Origin: Coniella vitis
Taxonomy: Eukaryota; Ascomycota; Sordariomycetes; Diaporthales; Schizoparmaceae
Direction of reading: 5' to 3'
NCBI GenBank assembly: GCA_011317545.1
Contig: WUJK01000004.1
Coordinates: forward strand, 3,542,501 to 3,606,500
Length of the DNA: 64,000 bases
Of this stretch, positions 35,417-46,710 are shown piece by piece. The notes under the pieces are model-generated. The model saw nothing but the letters and a program-made list of their open reading frames with translations. It was not told where the DNA came from and made no database searches. How positions within the stretch are numbered: position 1 is the first letter of the stretch; each line of letters opens with the position of its first letter. The position numbers and the translations under genes were made by a program.

Positions 35417-38314
35417 TCACCACTGTCCCTTTACCCGCCCATCCCTCGAACTTTCGCCAACAGTAAAGGTGTACTCTCCCTCGGTCACCAGAACCCAGTT
35501 CTGCACCTCGACATCCCAGTAACTCAGATCCCGCCGCGTAACATTGAACTCAACCGTCTTGGTCTCCCTCTGCTCCAGGTGCACCTTTTCAAACCCACGC
35601 AGCACACGCACGGGGAAATCAACCGCCTTCTTGGTGATGGCGCTGGTGGCATTCGGGTACGACAGGTAGAGCTGTGGCACAACCTGGCCCGGCTTGGCAC
35701 CCGTGTTCGTCACATTGACTCGAACAACAACGTGCGTCTCCCACAGAGCCGGGTGTCCGCCCTCGCCGCCTCCAGCGGCGGATGGCGTCTGCGCGATGGT
35801 GTATCCCTCGGGATACGGGTATGGGTCTTGGACCAGCTCATCGACAGCGTCGACGTATGGGTAAATGTACTTGTCAAGTTTGCGAATTCCGTGCTCTGGC
35901 CAGAGGACTTCCTTCTCGTCGGGAATCGTGTCACTGTACTTGGGTGGCGTGGGACCCGTGGGCCTGGTGCCAGGAAGCGCTGACTTGGCTTTGATTTGGG
36001 TCACTTCGAGGTCTGTGAAGCTGAAGGTGGAGTAGCTCAAACCATAGCCAAATTCAAATCGTGGAGCGATGGCTTGCTTGTCGAAATAGCGATAGTCAAT
36101 GTACAGACCCTCGCTGAAATCCTGTTGCGGAACGACGCCGTTGGGTAGGTAGAGAACCTGCGCCCCCGGGCCGTAGTCCGCGAGGGACTTGCCAATGGTA
36201 TAAGGCAGATGACCAGAGGGACTCTCGTCTCCAAAGATGATATCAGCAAGAGCGTTGCCGCTTTCCTGGCCAGGCAGGTTGGCGAGCAGCACTGCCTTGA
36301 CATTGGGCAAGTCGATCCACTTTTCCATAATGACAGGGCCGACAGCGTGAATCACAACGAGAACCTCGCCGGTGCCGCCGCCACAGCCCTCAGCCACCTT
36401 GACAATCAGGTCGTCGCCGCCCTTTTGCAAAAACAGGTTGGGTCGGTCGCCCGCGACGTTGTTCCAGCGCACGTAGCCCTCTCCTGCATCCGCGTTCGCA
36501 AACACGATGCACACATCCTGGTCGAGCATGCTTGGGTCGGATGAAAAGGACGGGTTGTTGGTCAGGTACTCGGACCAGTGCACCTTGGTCATGTTGAAGC
36601 CGTTGCGCAGTGGCTCGACGGGCGGGACCAGATACGGGAACTCGACAGCGCCGCTGCCCCAACCGGATCCGAGCGTGCCCTCGTTGCATGCGCGGTCCAT
36701 GCACACATTAGGCCCCCCGTTGGCTGGCCCGGCATCCTCGCCAAACACGCCGATCTTGAGCTTGCCCATGTGCTTCTTGCGCAGGTCGCGCCTCGTCTTC
36801 TTGGCGTCGGTGAAGCCCCTGCGGTCGATGGGGAGCAGGTCGACGTTCTTGAGCAGGACGATGCCTTCCCGGGCGACAGCTCGTGCGACGTCCTTGTGGT
36901 CCGCCGCCACGTTGACGTACTTGTTGACCTCGACAAGCTCTTGCGGCGAGTTGGATCCAGGGGCCATGGTGCCGAAGCGATCGTTGGTCCATGACGAAAA
37001 GTTGGGGCCTTTGCGGTCGAATTTGGTGGTGTCATCCTGGCCGAGTTGGTACCACGCAGCAACGATACGCGAGGCCATGTCATTGATCCGCTCCAGAGGC
37101 ACAGAGCCGTTCATGACCGCCTTGGTCAGCTCAGGACCCCAGTACGACTCGCCGTCTGCGAAGCGTTTTCCGTCACCCGGCATGGTCATGTCCAGGCCAG
37201 CCAGAGCACTGGCAACACCAGATTGCTGGGCGCCCCAGTCAGACACGACAAAGCCCTGGAAGCCAAGCTCGTCCTTCAACAGGCCATTCAACAGCTTCGA
37301 GTTTTGGCAGGCGTACGAGTTGTTGACCTGGTTGTAGGAGCACATGACGGACGCAACGCCGGCCTTGACCGAGTCGGCAAAGGGCCAGGCGTAGAGCTCG
37401 TGCAGGGCGCGGTCGTCAATGTTGGATGAGATGGCGTGCGGCAGTGCCCACTCCCAGGGCTGGCGAAAGTGCTCCTGCTCGTTGCCGACAAAGTGCTTGA
37501 TGGAGGCCATGACGCCCTCGGCCTGGATGCCCTGGATCGTCTGGGCAGCAGCAACGCCCTGCAGGTATGGGTCCGAGCCAAAGCCCTCCCAGTTGCGGCC
37601 GCCAGCCGGCATGCGGCCGAGCGGCCCCACGCAGGGTCCCAGAAGCACGTTGATGCCCTTTCCGCGAGCTTCGTTGCCGTGAGCTTGGCCGCGAGCGTAC
37701 ATCAGAGACTTGTTCCATGTTGCGCCGACAGTCACTCCTGCTGGCAGGGCAGTGGCGTTATCAGCAAAGCGTATACCCAAGGGACCGTCTTGCAGCTGCA
37801 GCTGTGGGAAGCCGACGTGCACAGCTGGGCCGTTGGTTCCAACGGCGAGTCCCATCCTCCAGCCGGTTCCCGTCGTGATGTTGACCTTCTCGGCCAGTGT
37901 CATATTCTGGACGAGAGCAGAAGCTTTTGCATAGCTGTCTGCCCACGTGGGCGCACTGCCACCCTTTGGTGTCGGATACCAGGGTGGCGAGTGGCCGTAC
38001 GACGGCGCCTGTTTCCATTTATTGTATACGGCAGCACCTCCTGCGGCGAGAACAAGCCAAATAGACAGGACGAGGGCACATGTGGCGAGGCAACACTTGG
38101 AGCGGTTTCGGAAGGGCCGGCGGAGGGTCGAAAGGGAAAGATGGGGCCGCTGGCCTGTCAGAAAAGCAGGCTTCAGCTTGGGCTCGTCGTGGCCAGCATG
38201 GCGAGCAAGAGGGTCGGACGCGAGGAATTCGGTGGCATCGAGGTCGGAATCAGCCTCGGACTCGAAGGAGCGGCGCGAGGGGCTGAGCAGCGCTTCCTTG
38301 CTCTCGTGGACCAT
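35417..38314 (-). CDS. Membrane-anchored GH3 beta-glucosidase (BglE-like)
   Basis: A single exon of 965 residues, starting at the first ATG (38314) after an in-frame TTG. A cytosolic acidic/basic N-terminus with many Ser precedes one membrane segment (about residues 75-97, CLATCALVLSIWLVLAAGGA), so it is a type II protein with an exoplasmic catalytic part. GH3 motifs are NITTGTGW, QLQDGPLGIRF, NVLLGPCVGPLGR, GRNWEGFGSDPYLQG, IKHFVGNEQE, VMCSYNQVNNSYACQN, and the nucleophile in GFVVSDWGA at about D359. The second GH3 domain and a C-terminal fibronectin III-like domain follow. It should remove glucose from the ends of beta-glucosides or cello-oligosaccharides at the cell surface. The anchored layout fits the Aspergillus BglE-type group (from memory). 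It is the first of four adjacent genes linked to sugar polymers or their import. Confidence 0.92.
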   Translation of the reverse strand: MVHESKEALLSPSRRSFESEADSDLDATEFLASDPLARHAGHDEPKLKPAFLTGQRPHLSLSTLRRPFRNRSKCCLATCALVLSIWLVLAAGGAAVYNKWKQAPSYGHSPPWYPTPKGGSAPTWADSYAKASALVQNMTLAEKVNITTGTGWRMGLAVGTNGPAVHVGFPQLQLQDGPLGIRFADNATALPAGVTVGATWNKSLMYARGQAHGNEARGKGINVLLGPCVGPLGRMPAGGRNWEGFGSDPYLQGVAAAQTIQGIQAEGVMASIKHFVGNEQEHFRQPWEWALPHAISSNIDDRALHELYAWPFADSVKAGVASVMCSYNQVNNSYACQNSKLLNGLLKDELGFQGFVVSDWGAQQSGVASALAGLDMTMPGDGKRFADGESYWGPELTKAVMNGSVPLERINDMASRIVAAWYQLGQDDTTKFDRKGPNFSSWTNDRFGTMAPGSNSPQELVEVNKYVNVAADHKDVARAVAREGIVLLKNVDLLPIDRRGFTDAKKTRRDLRKKHMGKLKIGVFGEDAGPANGGPNVCMDRACNEGTLGSGWGSGAVEFPYLVPPVEPLRNGFNMTKVHWSEYLTNNPSFSSDPSMLDQDVCIVFANADAGEGYVRWNNVAGDRPNLFLQKGGDDLIVKVAEGCGGGTGEVLVVIHAVGPVIMEKWIDLPNVKAVLLANLPGQESGNALADIIFGDESPSGHLPYTIGKSLADYGPGAQVLYLPNGVVPQQDFSEGLYIDYRYFDKQAIAPRFEFGYGLSYSTFSFTDLEVTQIKAKSALPGTRPTGPTPPKYSDTIPDEKEVLWPEHGIRKLDKYIYPYVDAVDELVQDPYPYPEGYTIAQTPSAAGGGEGGHPALWETHVVVRVNVTNTGAKPGQVVPQLYLSYPNATSAITKKAVDFPVRVLRGFEKVHLEQRETKTVEFNVTRRDLSYWDVEVQNWVLVTEGEYTFTVGESSRDGRVKGQW

Positions 38315-39613
38315 GACGGGCAATCATCCAACAATGGCTTGAAGATTATCGTGATTGCAGAATGAAGAGTCGTATTAGAAGGGGGTAGGATCGTGACAGG
38401 CGTGTCTTGGCTGGAATCGATCTCGTGATGGCTTCACTTTTGGGGGAAGGGGGATTTTACCAACGCCCACACGCAGCGGCCAGGTCGAGCTCAGCAAACG
38501 ACACGTCAAAGAATACTCCGTCAAGGATGATCGAAATAACTTCGAGATGGTATTTTAAAGGACAGGAAACCCATTGCTTCTCGTCAGAGGACAGCAGCAG
38601 CAGGCTGCATATGCGACAGGTCGATCTCGAGCATGCTTTGCGGCGTGTTTGACGAGTAGGGGCTTGAAACGGGCTCGGCACGCCAGCTGAGTGCTTGGGG
38701 CCATTCTACGTAGTAGCGCCAGGGGCACTTACAGCGGCTGGTGCGGGGTATGCCTGCACTGAAAACTGGAGCACACCCACTGTGGATCCGCCAAAGTGCT
38801 GTGCATAGTACATAGTACAATGTCGTGGTACCAGGGACTTTGGAACAGCTGGTCGGCAGCTGGCAATTTGAGTAGCCAGCTGGCGCGCTGGTTCAAACCT
38901 CCAACGCCAAACGGCCTGCGCCGGATATGCAGCCACTTCCACCACGCACCCAAGTCTGAGTTCATGCAGCTAAGCCGGCAGTTTTTGACACCCAGCTGTA
39001 TTTCCTCGCCCATTCGATGCTACATGATGTCTGATACTGTCGACATGACTTGATCTGCGGCCATGTCAAGCAACAGTCGAACCGCCGATAAATACACCAA
39101 CAGACAGACCCCTTGAGCTGATGAATGCTGGCTTATCACGACAGAGGACGGATCTGCGAAGCCATCTCCAGCTACAACCAGATCCAGTGGAGACCGTGTT
39201 TGCCGGTCCGCCTGGGCTTGCTGCCCTGAGCATGACCCCATGGCCCGGTACTGCCCCAGAGAATGTTCAGTCTACAAGTCGTGGAGTGGTGGCCCTGCCG
39301 GCTTCCTATCTGCAAGTCCAATGGGAAGCGGTGAGGTTACCACTGCGGACCTCGATGTAACGTTGAAGTACGACTGCCTTTCCTCAAGTGTCTAAGAAGC
39401 TAGGAGAGGTTGCCCTGGCTGGGGACCATGGATGCAGCGGCAGTATGCAAGTCACCGGGCTTTGGTGGCGACGATATGGCAAAGTATATCATCGCGCCTC
39501 TTCACATTTCCGTCTTTGGGGAATGTCTCGCACATTACTGTCGCCCAGCACCCCTCAATTGAACCGCTCGCCTCTCCCTTGCCGCTTGAACAAGTGCAGA
39601 GGTCGATAGCATC
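38315..39613. promoter_or_regulatory. Divergent promoter of the GH3 gene and the neighbouring hydrolase gene
   Basis: About 1.3 kb without a supportable gene. It contains CATAGTACATAGTAC at 38804-38818, the same 15-mer as at 4896-4910. Short frames on both strands lack any family signature. Confidence 0.5.
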
Positions 39614-41704
39614 ATGTCGCCGTTGTCGAGGCGGGCTGCTCTCCTGGAGCTGATGCTGGTGGCTTCCAGCCCACAGCTTGCCGCCGCCTTCAACAACCCT
39701 CCTGACGTTGATATCTGGTGTGGCAAGGCATACCGTGCTACGTGAGCGACTCCTGTAATGATGTGCATAAAGCATCACTGCTAACAGGGCTTAGAAACGC
39801 ATCCTTCAACCCTGGAGGCTGGTTTGAAGACACCCCCTATGCGGACGCTGCTTCATCCTTCAGGCTCACGGCCAAGCCACGCATGAGCATCTATCTCGAC
39901 ACAGACAAGACGGCCGCCGTTCTCGTCGATGCCATTGCTCCCGGCACTACCAACACTTCTGGAGCTGCCAGTGATTTGCTTGTCACGATCTCCTCGGACG
40001 GTGCCGAGCTTGGTACAGCCAGTGTAAGCACTGGCTCGAGCGCCAACGAGATTTCCGTTGCCCTCGCCAGCCTCACCCCCCGGATGGACCCATACACGCT
40101 CGACATTGTCGCCACAAGTCTTTCTTCAAATACCACCGTCTACTCGACCACGACCAGTTTCTCGTACCTGCCATACCCCGACAACTACGGCAGCGTGGCC
40201 CGCCTTGACAACCTGTACGGCGGCACCCAGGCACAGCGCGGCAAAAACACTTCTTGGATCGACATTTACCCTTACACGTACTATGTCCAGTGGAGTCTCT
40301 ACTGGGATGCCAACGTCAGCACCCTCAACGACTTTTCGGCCACGTACAACATGATTCACATTGTCCCGACGGGCACGCTGGGAGACACGCCGTTTCCCTG
40401 GGATCAGTTCCAGCCGTACCTCGACCGCGCGGCAGAGCTGGGTATCTGGCTGCAGTATGATGTTCTCTGGACGCCGACCAATACGACTTCGATGATTGAG
40501 CAGGTGACGAAACTGCGGACGCATCCGAGTATCTTGTCGTGGTAGTAAGTGGTCTTTTTCTTGCTGGCGATAGTGGAGATTGGGTAGCAGAAGAGGACCT
40601 GTACAACCTGCCTCAACTCTTGGGCAGGGCTTTGGATCTGCGCTCCTTTTCATCTTATCATGGGGCTAACTTTTGTACAGTCAATCGGATGAGCCTGATG
40701 GCAAGAGTAACCCGCTGAACTCGACCGGCTTAGCCTACGACACCATCAAGAGCCTCGACCCGTACCACCCCATCAGCCTTGCACTCAAGTAAGTTTCATT
40801 TCTTTCTCAATAACCTCTTGATTCCAAATCTGGAGCAGAGCTCCCTATACCAAAACGAAAAATCCCCAGGCTGACCATCCCGTCTCTCTTGACAGCTGCT
40901 ACGACTTTTATTACACAGACTACGCAGCCGGAGCAGACATCATCACTCCAGGTACGCTGCCCACTCACGCTTTGTACAAACACCCATCTTGACGAATGAA
41001 TCCACTAACCCACCTGAAACCTAGACGTCTACCCCATCTCCACAAACCTCACCTACTCCACCGTCTACGAGACCGTCTGCAACGCCACCTACGGCTGCTG
41101 CGGCTGCGACGACTGCGGCATGGGCCCGACCGTCTTCTCGGACATCCAGCACCGCCTCGACGAGTTCCGCCGCCGCGACGAGCTCATCGGCTGGGCCAAG
41201 ACCCAGTGGTTCGCGCCCCAGGCCTTTGGCAACGAGTCCTTCTGGACGCGGTACCCGACCGCGCCGGAGCTGGCGGTCATGACGCTGCTGGGCGTCAACC
41301 ACGGCGCCAAGGCGATTGTGAACTGGGATTTCCCGACGACGGCGGAATTGGCGCGCGTCACGGCTGCGTTGGCGGGGCTGTTTAACACGTCGGCTGTGAC
41401 GGGGTACTTGATTGGGGCGCCGCGGACGCAGGACTTGGGAACGGTGGGTGCCGGTGTGAATGTGGATGCTACTGTGTGGGTGAAGGAGGCCGAGAAGACA
41501 GCGTTGGTGTCGGTTGTCAACCTCGATTATGAGGCTGTTTCCGGACAGGTGACGGTGGAGCTGCCGGAGGGACTGAGTGTGGTTGGCCTTGGGGAGACGT
41601 TTTGGGGCAACACTACGTGGACTGTGCAAGAAGATGGGTCGATTGCTGTCCCTGTTGGCTTGGATGGGCTTGAGGTGTCCGTTTTTGTAGTCACTCTTGC
41701 TTGA
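39614..41704 (+). CDS. Secreted glycoside hydrolase of an uncharacterised fungal family (TIM-barrel catalytic core)
   Basis: Five exons, 39614-39741, 39795-40544, 40681-40788, 40896-40951 and 41025-41704, give 573 residues. A hydrophobic N-terminus (ALLELMLVASSPQLAAA) is the likely signal peptide. Next come beta-rich repeats and many N-x-S/T sites, then a barrel-like region: YVQWSLYWD, IHIVPTG, AAELGIWLQYDVLW, LRTHPSILSWYQSDEPDG, ISLALNCYDFYYTDYAAGADIITPDVYP and RDELIGWAKTQWFA. The Glu in SDEPDG at a strand end is the best acid/base candidate, as in clan-A-type barrels. A CCGCDDCG cysteine cluster follows. The C-terminal part (ALVSVVNLDYEAVSGQVTVELPEG) looks like a beta-sandwich. I recall such proteins labelled only 'glycoside hydrolase, subgroup, catalytic core'. 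The substrate is unknown; the neighbours suggest plant or fungal glycan breakdown. Confidence 0.8.
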
Positions 41705-41876
41705 TATTTCTGATTTCATCAAGTCACAAGAAGGCTGTTGACATCAGCTCAATCGAGGCCTGTACACTTACTTTTCACCACCAATTGTACATACACACAA
41801 GCACATATACATTCCTCCTCCTCCTCAACCTCAACATGCCGCCGCATGCGCACACGCACACACACACACACCACTT

Positions 41877-43948
41877 CTAATACACGTACCGAAAGTTGGG
41901 GTTCTGCTTATCCGTCTTGTCCTCAAAAGCATGCACAAAGGCCTCGTCGTGGGCCTCCTGCACGCCCTGGGCAGCCAGCTGGTCACGCTTCTTGTTTTGC
42001 CAGGACAGGTACCACCGGAGGAGCAGGATGTCGATCACGAGAAGCGAGTAGCAGCCGAGATGGGTGGCGAAGGCGATGAAGTAGCGAGGGGCGTCCCAGC
42101 TGAGGAAGACTTGGGGGCCTACAGGTGGGGTGAGAAGGGGAAGTGAGTGTGGGATTTTGGTAAAAAGTAATATGCAAAGCGATGAGTTCTCGAGGCGGTT
42201 CACAAGATGACGCTCGTGGTGGTATGAGAAATGGTGATTGTTTTGGGGGGGTATAGATAGATATATGGGAGTTTTTTTTTTTTTTTATATAGAAAAGGGG
42301 AAAGTAAAGGAGAGGCAAAACTCACCGATAGCGTTACCAGTCGACCAGATGATAAAATTGACGGAAATGGCAACGGCTTTCTTGGTTTGTCCGGCGACAT
42401 TGCGCGAGATCAAGGACAGAGCCAGTGTCTGCGCGCTCCAGAAGGAAAAGGTAATGTAGTAGCTGATGAGCAGGCCGACGCGCTGAGAGCGTGTGTTAAG
42501 GGGCACAGTCATGAGACAGATGGTGCCGATAAAGGACCTTGTAAACCATGTCAGTGTGATGTGATGGTTTCAAATCCAGTTCGAGAAGGAAAGGAAAAGA
42601 AAAAAAAAGGCGTACGGAATGATGAACGCGGCCATGACCAGCAGATTCTGATTCGTCTTCTTGACCAACCACAACGACGACAGCAGCACGATAATGATAT
42701 ACGCGCCGAGCACCATGGCGAGCAGCTGCGTCTGCAGCTCCGTGAAGCCCAGGCTTTCAATGATGATATTCTCAAACGAGCCCAGCCCAGAGGTTGGCAG
42801 CGTAGTGCACAGCGCAATCAGGGCGTAGCCCCAGATCTGAGGATCGCAGAGTCCTTCAATCAGCTGGTCCTTTTTGAACACGCGGTTCTGCACGCCTGTT
42901 TGGTTGTCGCGCACGCGCTCGACCATGAGGTGCTTGTCTTCTTCCGAGAAGCACTATTTATTGCCATTGGTAACGCGTGTTAATGTCACCGGCCAAAGAC
43001 AAGAATGTACTGCTGGACGAAGGTGCAACAAAAAGGGACATTGTTACCTTTGCTCGCATGGGACTATCCGGCATCCACCAGCCGACGAAAGCGCCGAAAA
43101 AGACGGAAATGATACCGTAGACGAGAAAGATCCACTGCCATGATTTGAGAGGGCCTGTGGTGATCAGACTGAAGCAGTAAGCCAGCAGGCCGCCCACGAT
43201 CTGCTGCATGCCGTTCATCATGTACCAGTAGATGACCCTAGCAGCCTGCTCCTCGCGGCGGTACCAGATGGACGAGAGGAGGACGAACGACGGCTGGCAG
43301 GCTGACTCGAAGAGACCAAGCAGGGTGCGGACGGTGACGAGGCCTGCGAAACTGGTGCAGGCTGCGGTGCAGGCGAGGACGGTGCCCCAGCCGATGATGC
43401 AGAAGCTGAGATACTTGCCAAGGGGCACTCTGAGGATTGGATGTCGTGGTTAGTACCAAGCATGTTGAGAGAAGAGCTCCTGCGTCTGTGGACGTTATAT
43501 AAGGCAAAACGTACCTTGCAATGATCCAGTTCTGGGGATATTCGACCACCAGGATGGTGATGTAGATACACGTCGTCAACCACGAGTACTCCTGGCCGAC
43601 GAGGTGCGTGTCGCCAATGATGCCCATGATCGAAGCAAAACTGAGCGTGCCCTTGTCAATGGCCTGGAGGAAATACGTGCAGACCATGACGACCAAGATG
43701 CGCTTGTCAATCTTGCGGCGCAATTCGGCGTTCTTCTCTGGCGAAATCGCAATGCGCGCCTCCGAGACATATTTCGCCAGCTCCTGGTCGACGTTGGAGT
43801 AGTCTTGGTGGTTCCTCGAGAAGTCGGCTTCCTCCACGGACAGGACGCGTTCGGCGTGGTCAATGTCGTTCGGGTTGGTCTTGGTGTCATCTTCATAGGT
43901 TCCTCTATTTGGATCCTGCGCGGGAGTGTTGGTGTCGGTGGCAGCCAT
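41877..43948 (-). CDS. MFS permease of the Dal5/allantoate (anion:cation symporter) family
   Basis: Five exons, 43515-43948, 43048-43429, 42616-42953, 42326-42537 and 41877-42118, give 535 residues. About twelve membrane segments are visible. Typical Dal5-family stretches are FLQAIDKGTLSFASIMGI, YSWLTTCIYITILVVEYPQNW, VPLGKYLSF, CTSFAGLVTVRTLLGLFESACQPSFVLLSSIWYR, GWWMPDSPMRAK before the central loop, SFWSAQTLALSLISRNVAGQTKKAVAISVNFIIW, and a cytosolic tail ending NPNFRYVY. Members import allantoate, nicotinate-type vitamins, dipeptides or sugar acids, so the substrate cannot be read. The gene converges on the uncharacterised hydrolase (172 bp between stops) and is divergent from GH105, so uptake of an (un)saturated uronic acid or aldonate is a reasonable hypothesis. 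The ATG at 43948 is the first in frame. Confidence 0.9.
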
Positions 43949-45416
43949 TGTGAAGTTCACTGTGGCTGTTATGTTACTGGCTTAAGAGACTCTATCATCA
44001 GTGGAGCAGGGTCGAAGCTCGTTTACTTGCAAGTGTCTCGGTCCCTACGTATTGTAGTGAATTTATAGTAGTCGGTCTGACGACAAGAATTAGCAGGGGA
44101 GGAGGAAGTTCCGAAGAAGGAGAGGACAAATGGGCAACCGTGCCACAAGAATCACGAGATCAAAAAGACAATGATATGCACGGAAAGTGTCTAGTGACAG
44201 ATACTTATGCGGCTTGATCCCACACACTACGACAAGAGGCTACCCACGACCCTCAAAGGCAACCGACCGAATCAAGGGAGTTGGTCCGGTCCGGCGGGTG
44301 CCAGGGGTCTCGAATGTGGCACTGGCCCGAGGGTTGACTGGGAGACTAGAACTCTACAGCGAGACCAGGCAATTGGATGAATTGGTTTTCTGTAATACAT
44401 GAAGACGGACTACGGAGCCAAATAAAGACGAAGCTGGAACTCGGGGTGATATTGTTCGTATCCACATGTACGTGGAGGAACCGGTATCATAGGCACGGAT
44501 TTGCATTTGTCGGTTTGGCCCACTCAGTTCGTCTTCAAGGCCACAGACATACCTCCTTGTTCCTTTCTATCACCTACATAGACGCCCATGTCGGCTCTGG
44601 AAATCACAGCCGTTCCATAGTGGTCCTCTACCGCAACGTTCCATGGCTCAGAAGATCACACAACAAGCGAATGAAGCCAAGGAAGCTGCTGCTCCAGTTT
44701 CTTGGACTCAGGAACCACTTCCTCTTCGTTTCACAACCGCCACATGCCAGGGACAATCGACCATCCCCAGAACACCGCTCAACATCAAGCAAGGATATCC
44801 CAAAAGACCCGCCTTTACCCCGCGGGGAAAACCAACTCTGACGACTGGGAAAACTGGGGAACAACGGGTCTGATAATGTGGGGATACGGCCTCTTTCTCC
44901 CCAAGTTTGACCCTCTCTGCGGTGGCCAGGAGAGGGGCTCCGGTTTGTGAAAACTTGCTGACGAGCTCATCCGGGTGTTTTGTTCGGCCTAGTTCGGTCC
45001 GAGATGGCCCAGCTTGCAGCACACTACCGGAACCTGGACCATGCATAGCCGGCTGCCGAGGGCGTGTAGCTTGACGATGCTCAGTCGAAGTTGATCAGCG
45101 TTGCGCCCCGGCCATGTAATGGTTTGTGACGTGGGAATTCAGTTCTGGCACCTCTATGCATGCTGTATCTTTGGTAGTTCAGTCGGTAGCATCGTGATAA
45201 TTTAAGATTGTCAACGGATATATGGAGCCTGTTTCTTGCTTTGATTCAACTTTATCTCGTCCAGTATATTATCATACTGCTTTATTATATTGACCTTGAT
45301 CTACAAGCACCTTTACCTCTACAATTATCAGCAACGTCTCAGTCTTTGGGCGTGACTTCTCTTCCTTTTCCCACATCATTACACCCCAACACGCGCCGGA
45401 CACACCCATCGCCATC
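43949..45416. promoter_or_regulatory. Divergent promoter of the MFS permease and GH105 genes
   Basis: About 1.5 kb with no supportable gene; the frames near 44377-44870 have no recognisable domain. The leader just before 45417 is C/T-rich. I did not find a convincing binding-site array. Confidence 0.45.
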
Positions 45417-46710
45417 ATGCCGTCCACAGTCCAAGGCCTCTCCGCGGCCACCATCCACCAGACCATCAAGCTCCTGATCGACAACATGGTCAACATCGCA
45501 GACCCGACAGGCACCTTCTTGCTGCGCCTCCCCGACGGCCGCGTGATCGACACAAAGGGCTGGAACGACTGGGAGTGGACGCACGGCATCGGCCTCTACG
45601 GCATCTGGCAGTACTACGCCCTCACCGGCGAGGCAGCCTACCTCGCCACCATCGAGTCCTGGTTCGCCAGCCGCTTCGCCGCGGGGGGCACCACCAAGAA
45701 CATCAACACCATGGCTGTCTTCCTCACCCTCGCGCACGTCTACGAGCGCACCCGCAACGAAACCTACGCCCCCTGGCTCGACAGCTGGGCCGAGTGGGCG
45801 TACCATGATCTGGAGCGCACGCGCTTCGGCGGCATGCAGCATGTGACCTATGTCTCGCTGCACGAGCAGCAGCTGTGGGACGACACGCTCATGATGACGG
45901 TGCTCCCGCTTGCGAAAATCGGGCTGGTGCTCAACAGGCCGCACTACGTCGAGGAGGCCAAGAGGCAGTTTCTGTTGCATGTGCAGTACCTGTTTGACCC
46001 CAAGACGGGCCTCTTTTTCCACGGGTGGCAGTTTTATAAGCCTGGGACAGAGGAGGCAGCAGCAGCAGCAGCAGCGGGCAAACGGCTGGGACACAATTTC
46101 GCGGAGGCGAGGTGGGCGCGTGGGAATAGCTGGTTGACGATTGTGATCCCCGAGTTTATCGAGTTGTTGGGGCTGGATGTGCACGCAGACCCTATTGGGA
46201 TGCATCTCCAGGCGGTGCTGGAAGCGCAGTGCGAGGCGCTGGCGACGTTGCAGACCGAGTCCGGGCTGTGGCGTACGTTGCTCGATGTGCCCGAGAGCCA
46301 GGGCTCGTATGTTGAGGCGAGTGCCACGGCTGGGTTTGCGTTTGGCATTCTCAAGGCGCGGCGCAAGCGGTATCTGGATGCTGGGGCTTCATATGCACCT
46401 GCTGAGGCGGCTGACGGGCAGAGACTTGGTGGTGCTAAGCTGAGCCGGTACGATGAGGTGGCGCTGAAGGCCATTAATGGGGTGCTGGCGAATGTGGATG
46501 AAAAGGGAGAGCTTCTGAATACTTCGTTTGGTACGGCCATGGGGTGAGTAGTATCTTTTGCAACCACCGAACGTGACTTGGGAGCCGAAGCTAACATTCA
46601 GTCAAAGAACGACGCTACAGCATTACAAGGACATACCCGTTACTAGCATGCCATATGGACAAGCGATGGCGATCATGGCGTTGGTCGAGTTCCTCCAGCG
46701 CTACATTTAG
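45417..46710 (+). CDS. GH105 unsaturated rhamnogalacturonyl/glucuronyl hydrolase
   Basis: Two exons, 45417-46543 and 46602-46710, give 411 residues. The short second exon supplies the conserved end HYKDIPVTSMPYGQAMAIMAL. The (alpha/alpha)6 family signature is clear: GWNDWEWTHGIGLYGIWQYY, TKNINTMAVFLTLAHVYE, FGGMQHVTYVSLHEQQLWDDTLMMTVLPLAKIG with the catalytic Asp in LWDDTL, LFFHGWQF, and ARWARGNSWLTIVIPEF. These enzymes hydrate and release the unsaturated uronic acid left at the end of oligosaccharides by polysaccharide lyases, for example from rhamnogalacturonan. No signal peptide is seen, so the fungal enzyme is probably intracellular and acts after oligosaccharide import. An (Ala)8 tract coded by GCA repeats lies near residue 215. 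The divergent MFS gene is the obvious candidate importer. Confidence 0.92.

Noticed and set aside
35579..38365. Several plus-strand frames of 100-309 codons
   Set aside because: Shadows of the GH3 gene on the other strand; no independent motif.
44377..44870. 154-codon plus-strand frame and an overlapping 76-codon frame upstream of GH105
   Set aside because: No domain, no conserved pattern and no splice link to GH105; treated as promoter DNA.
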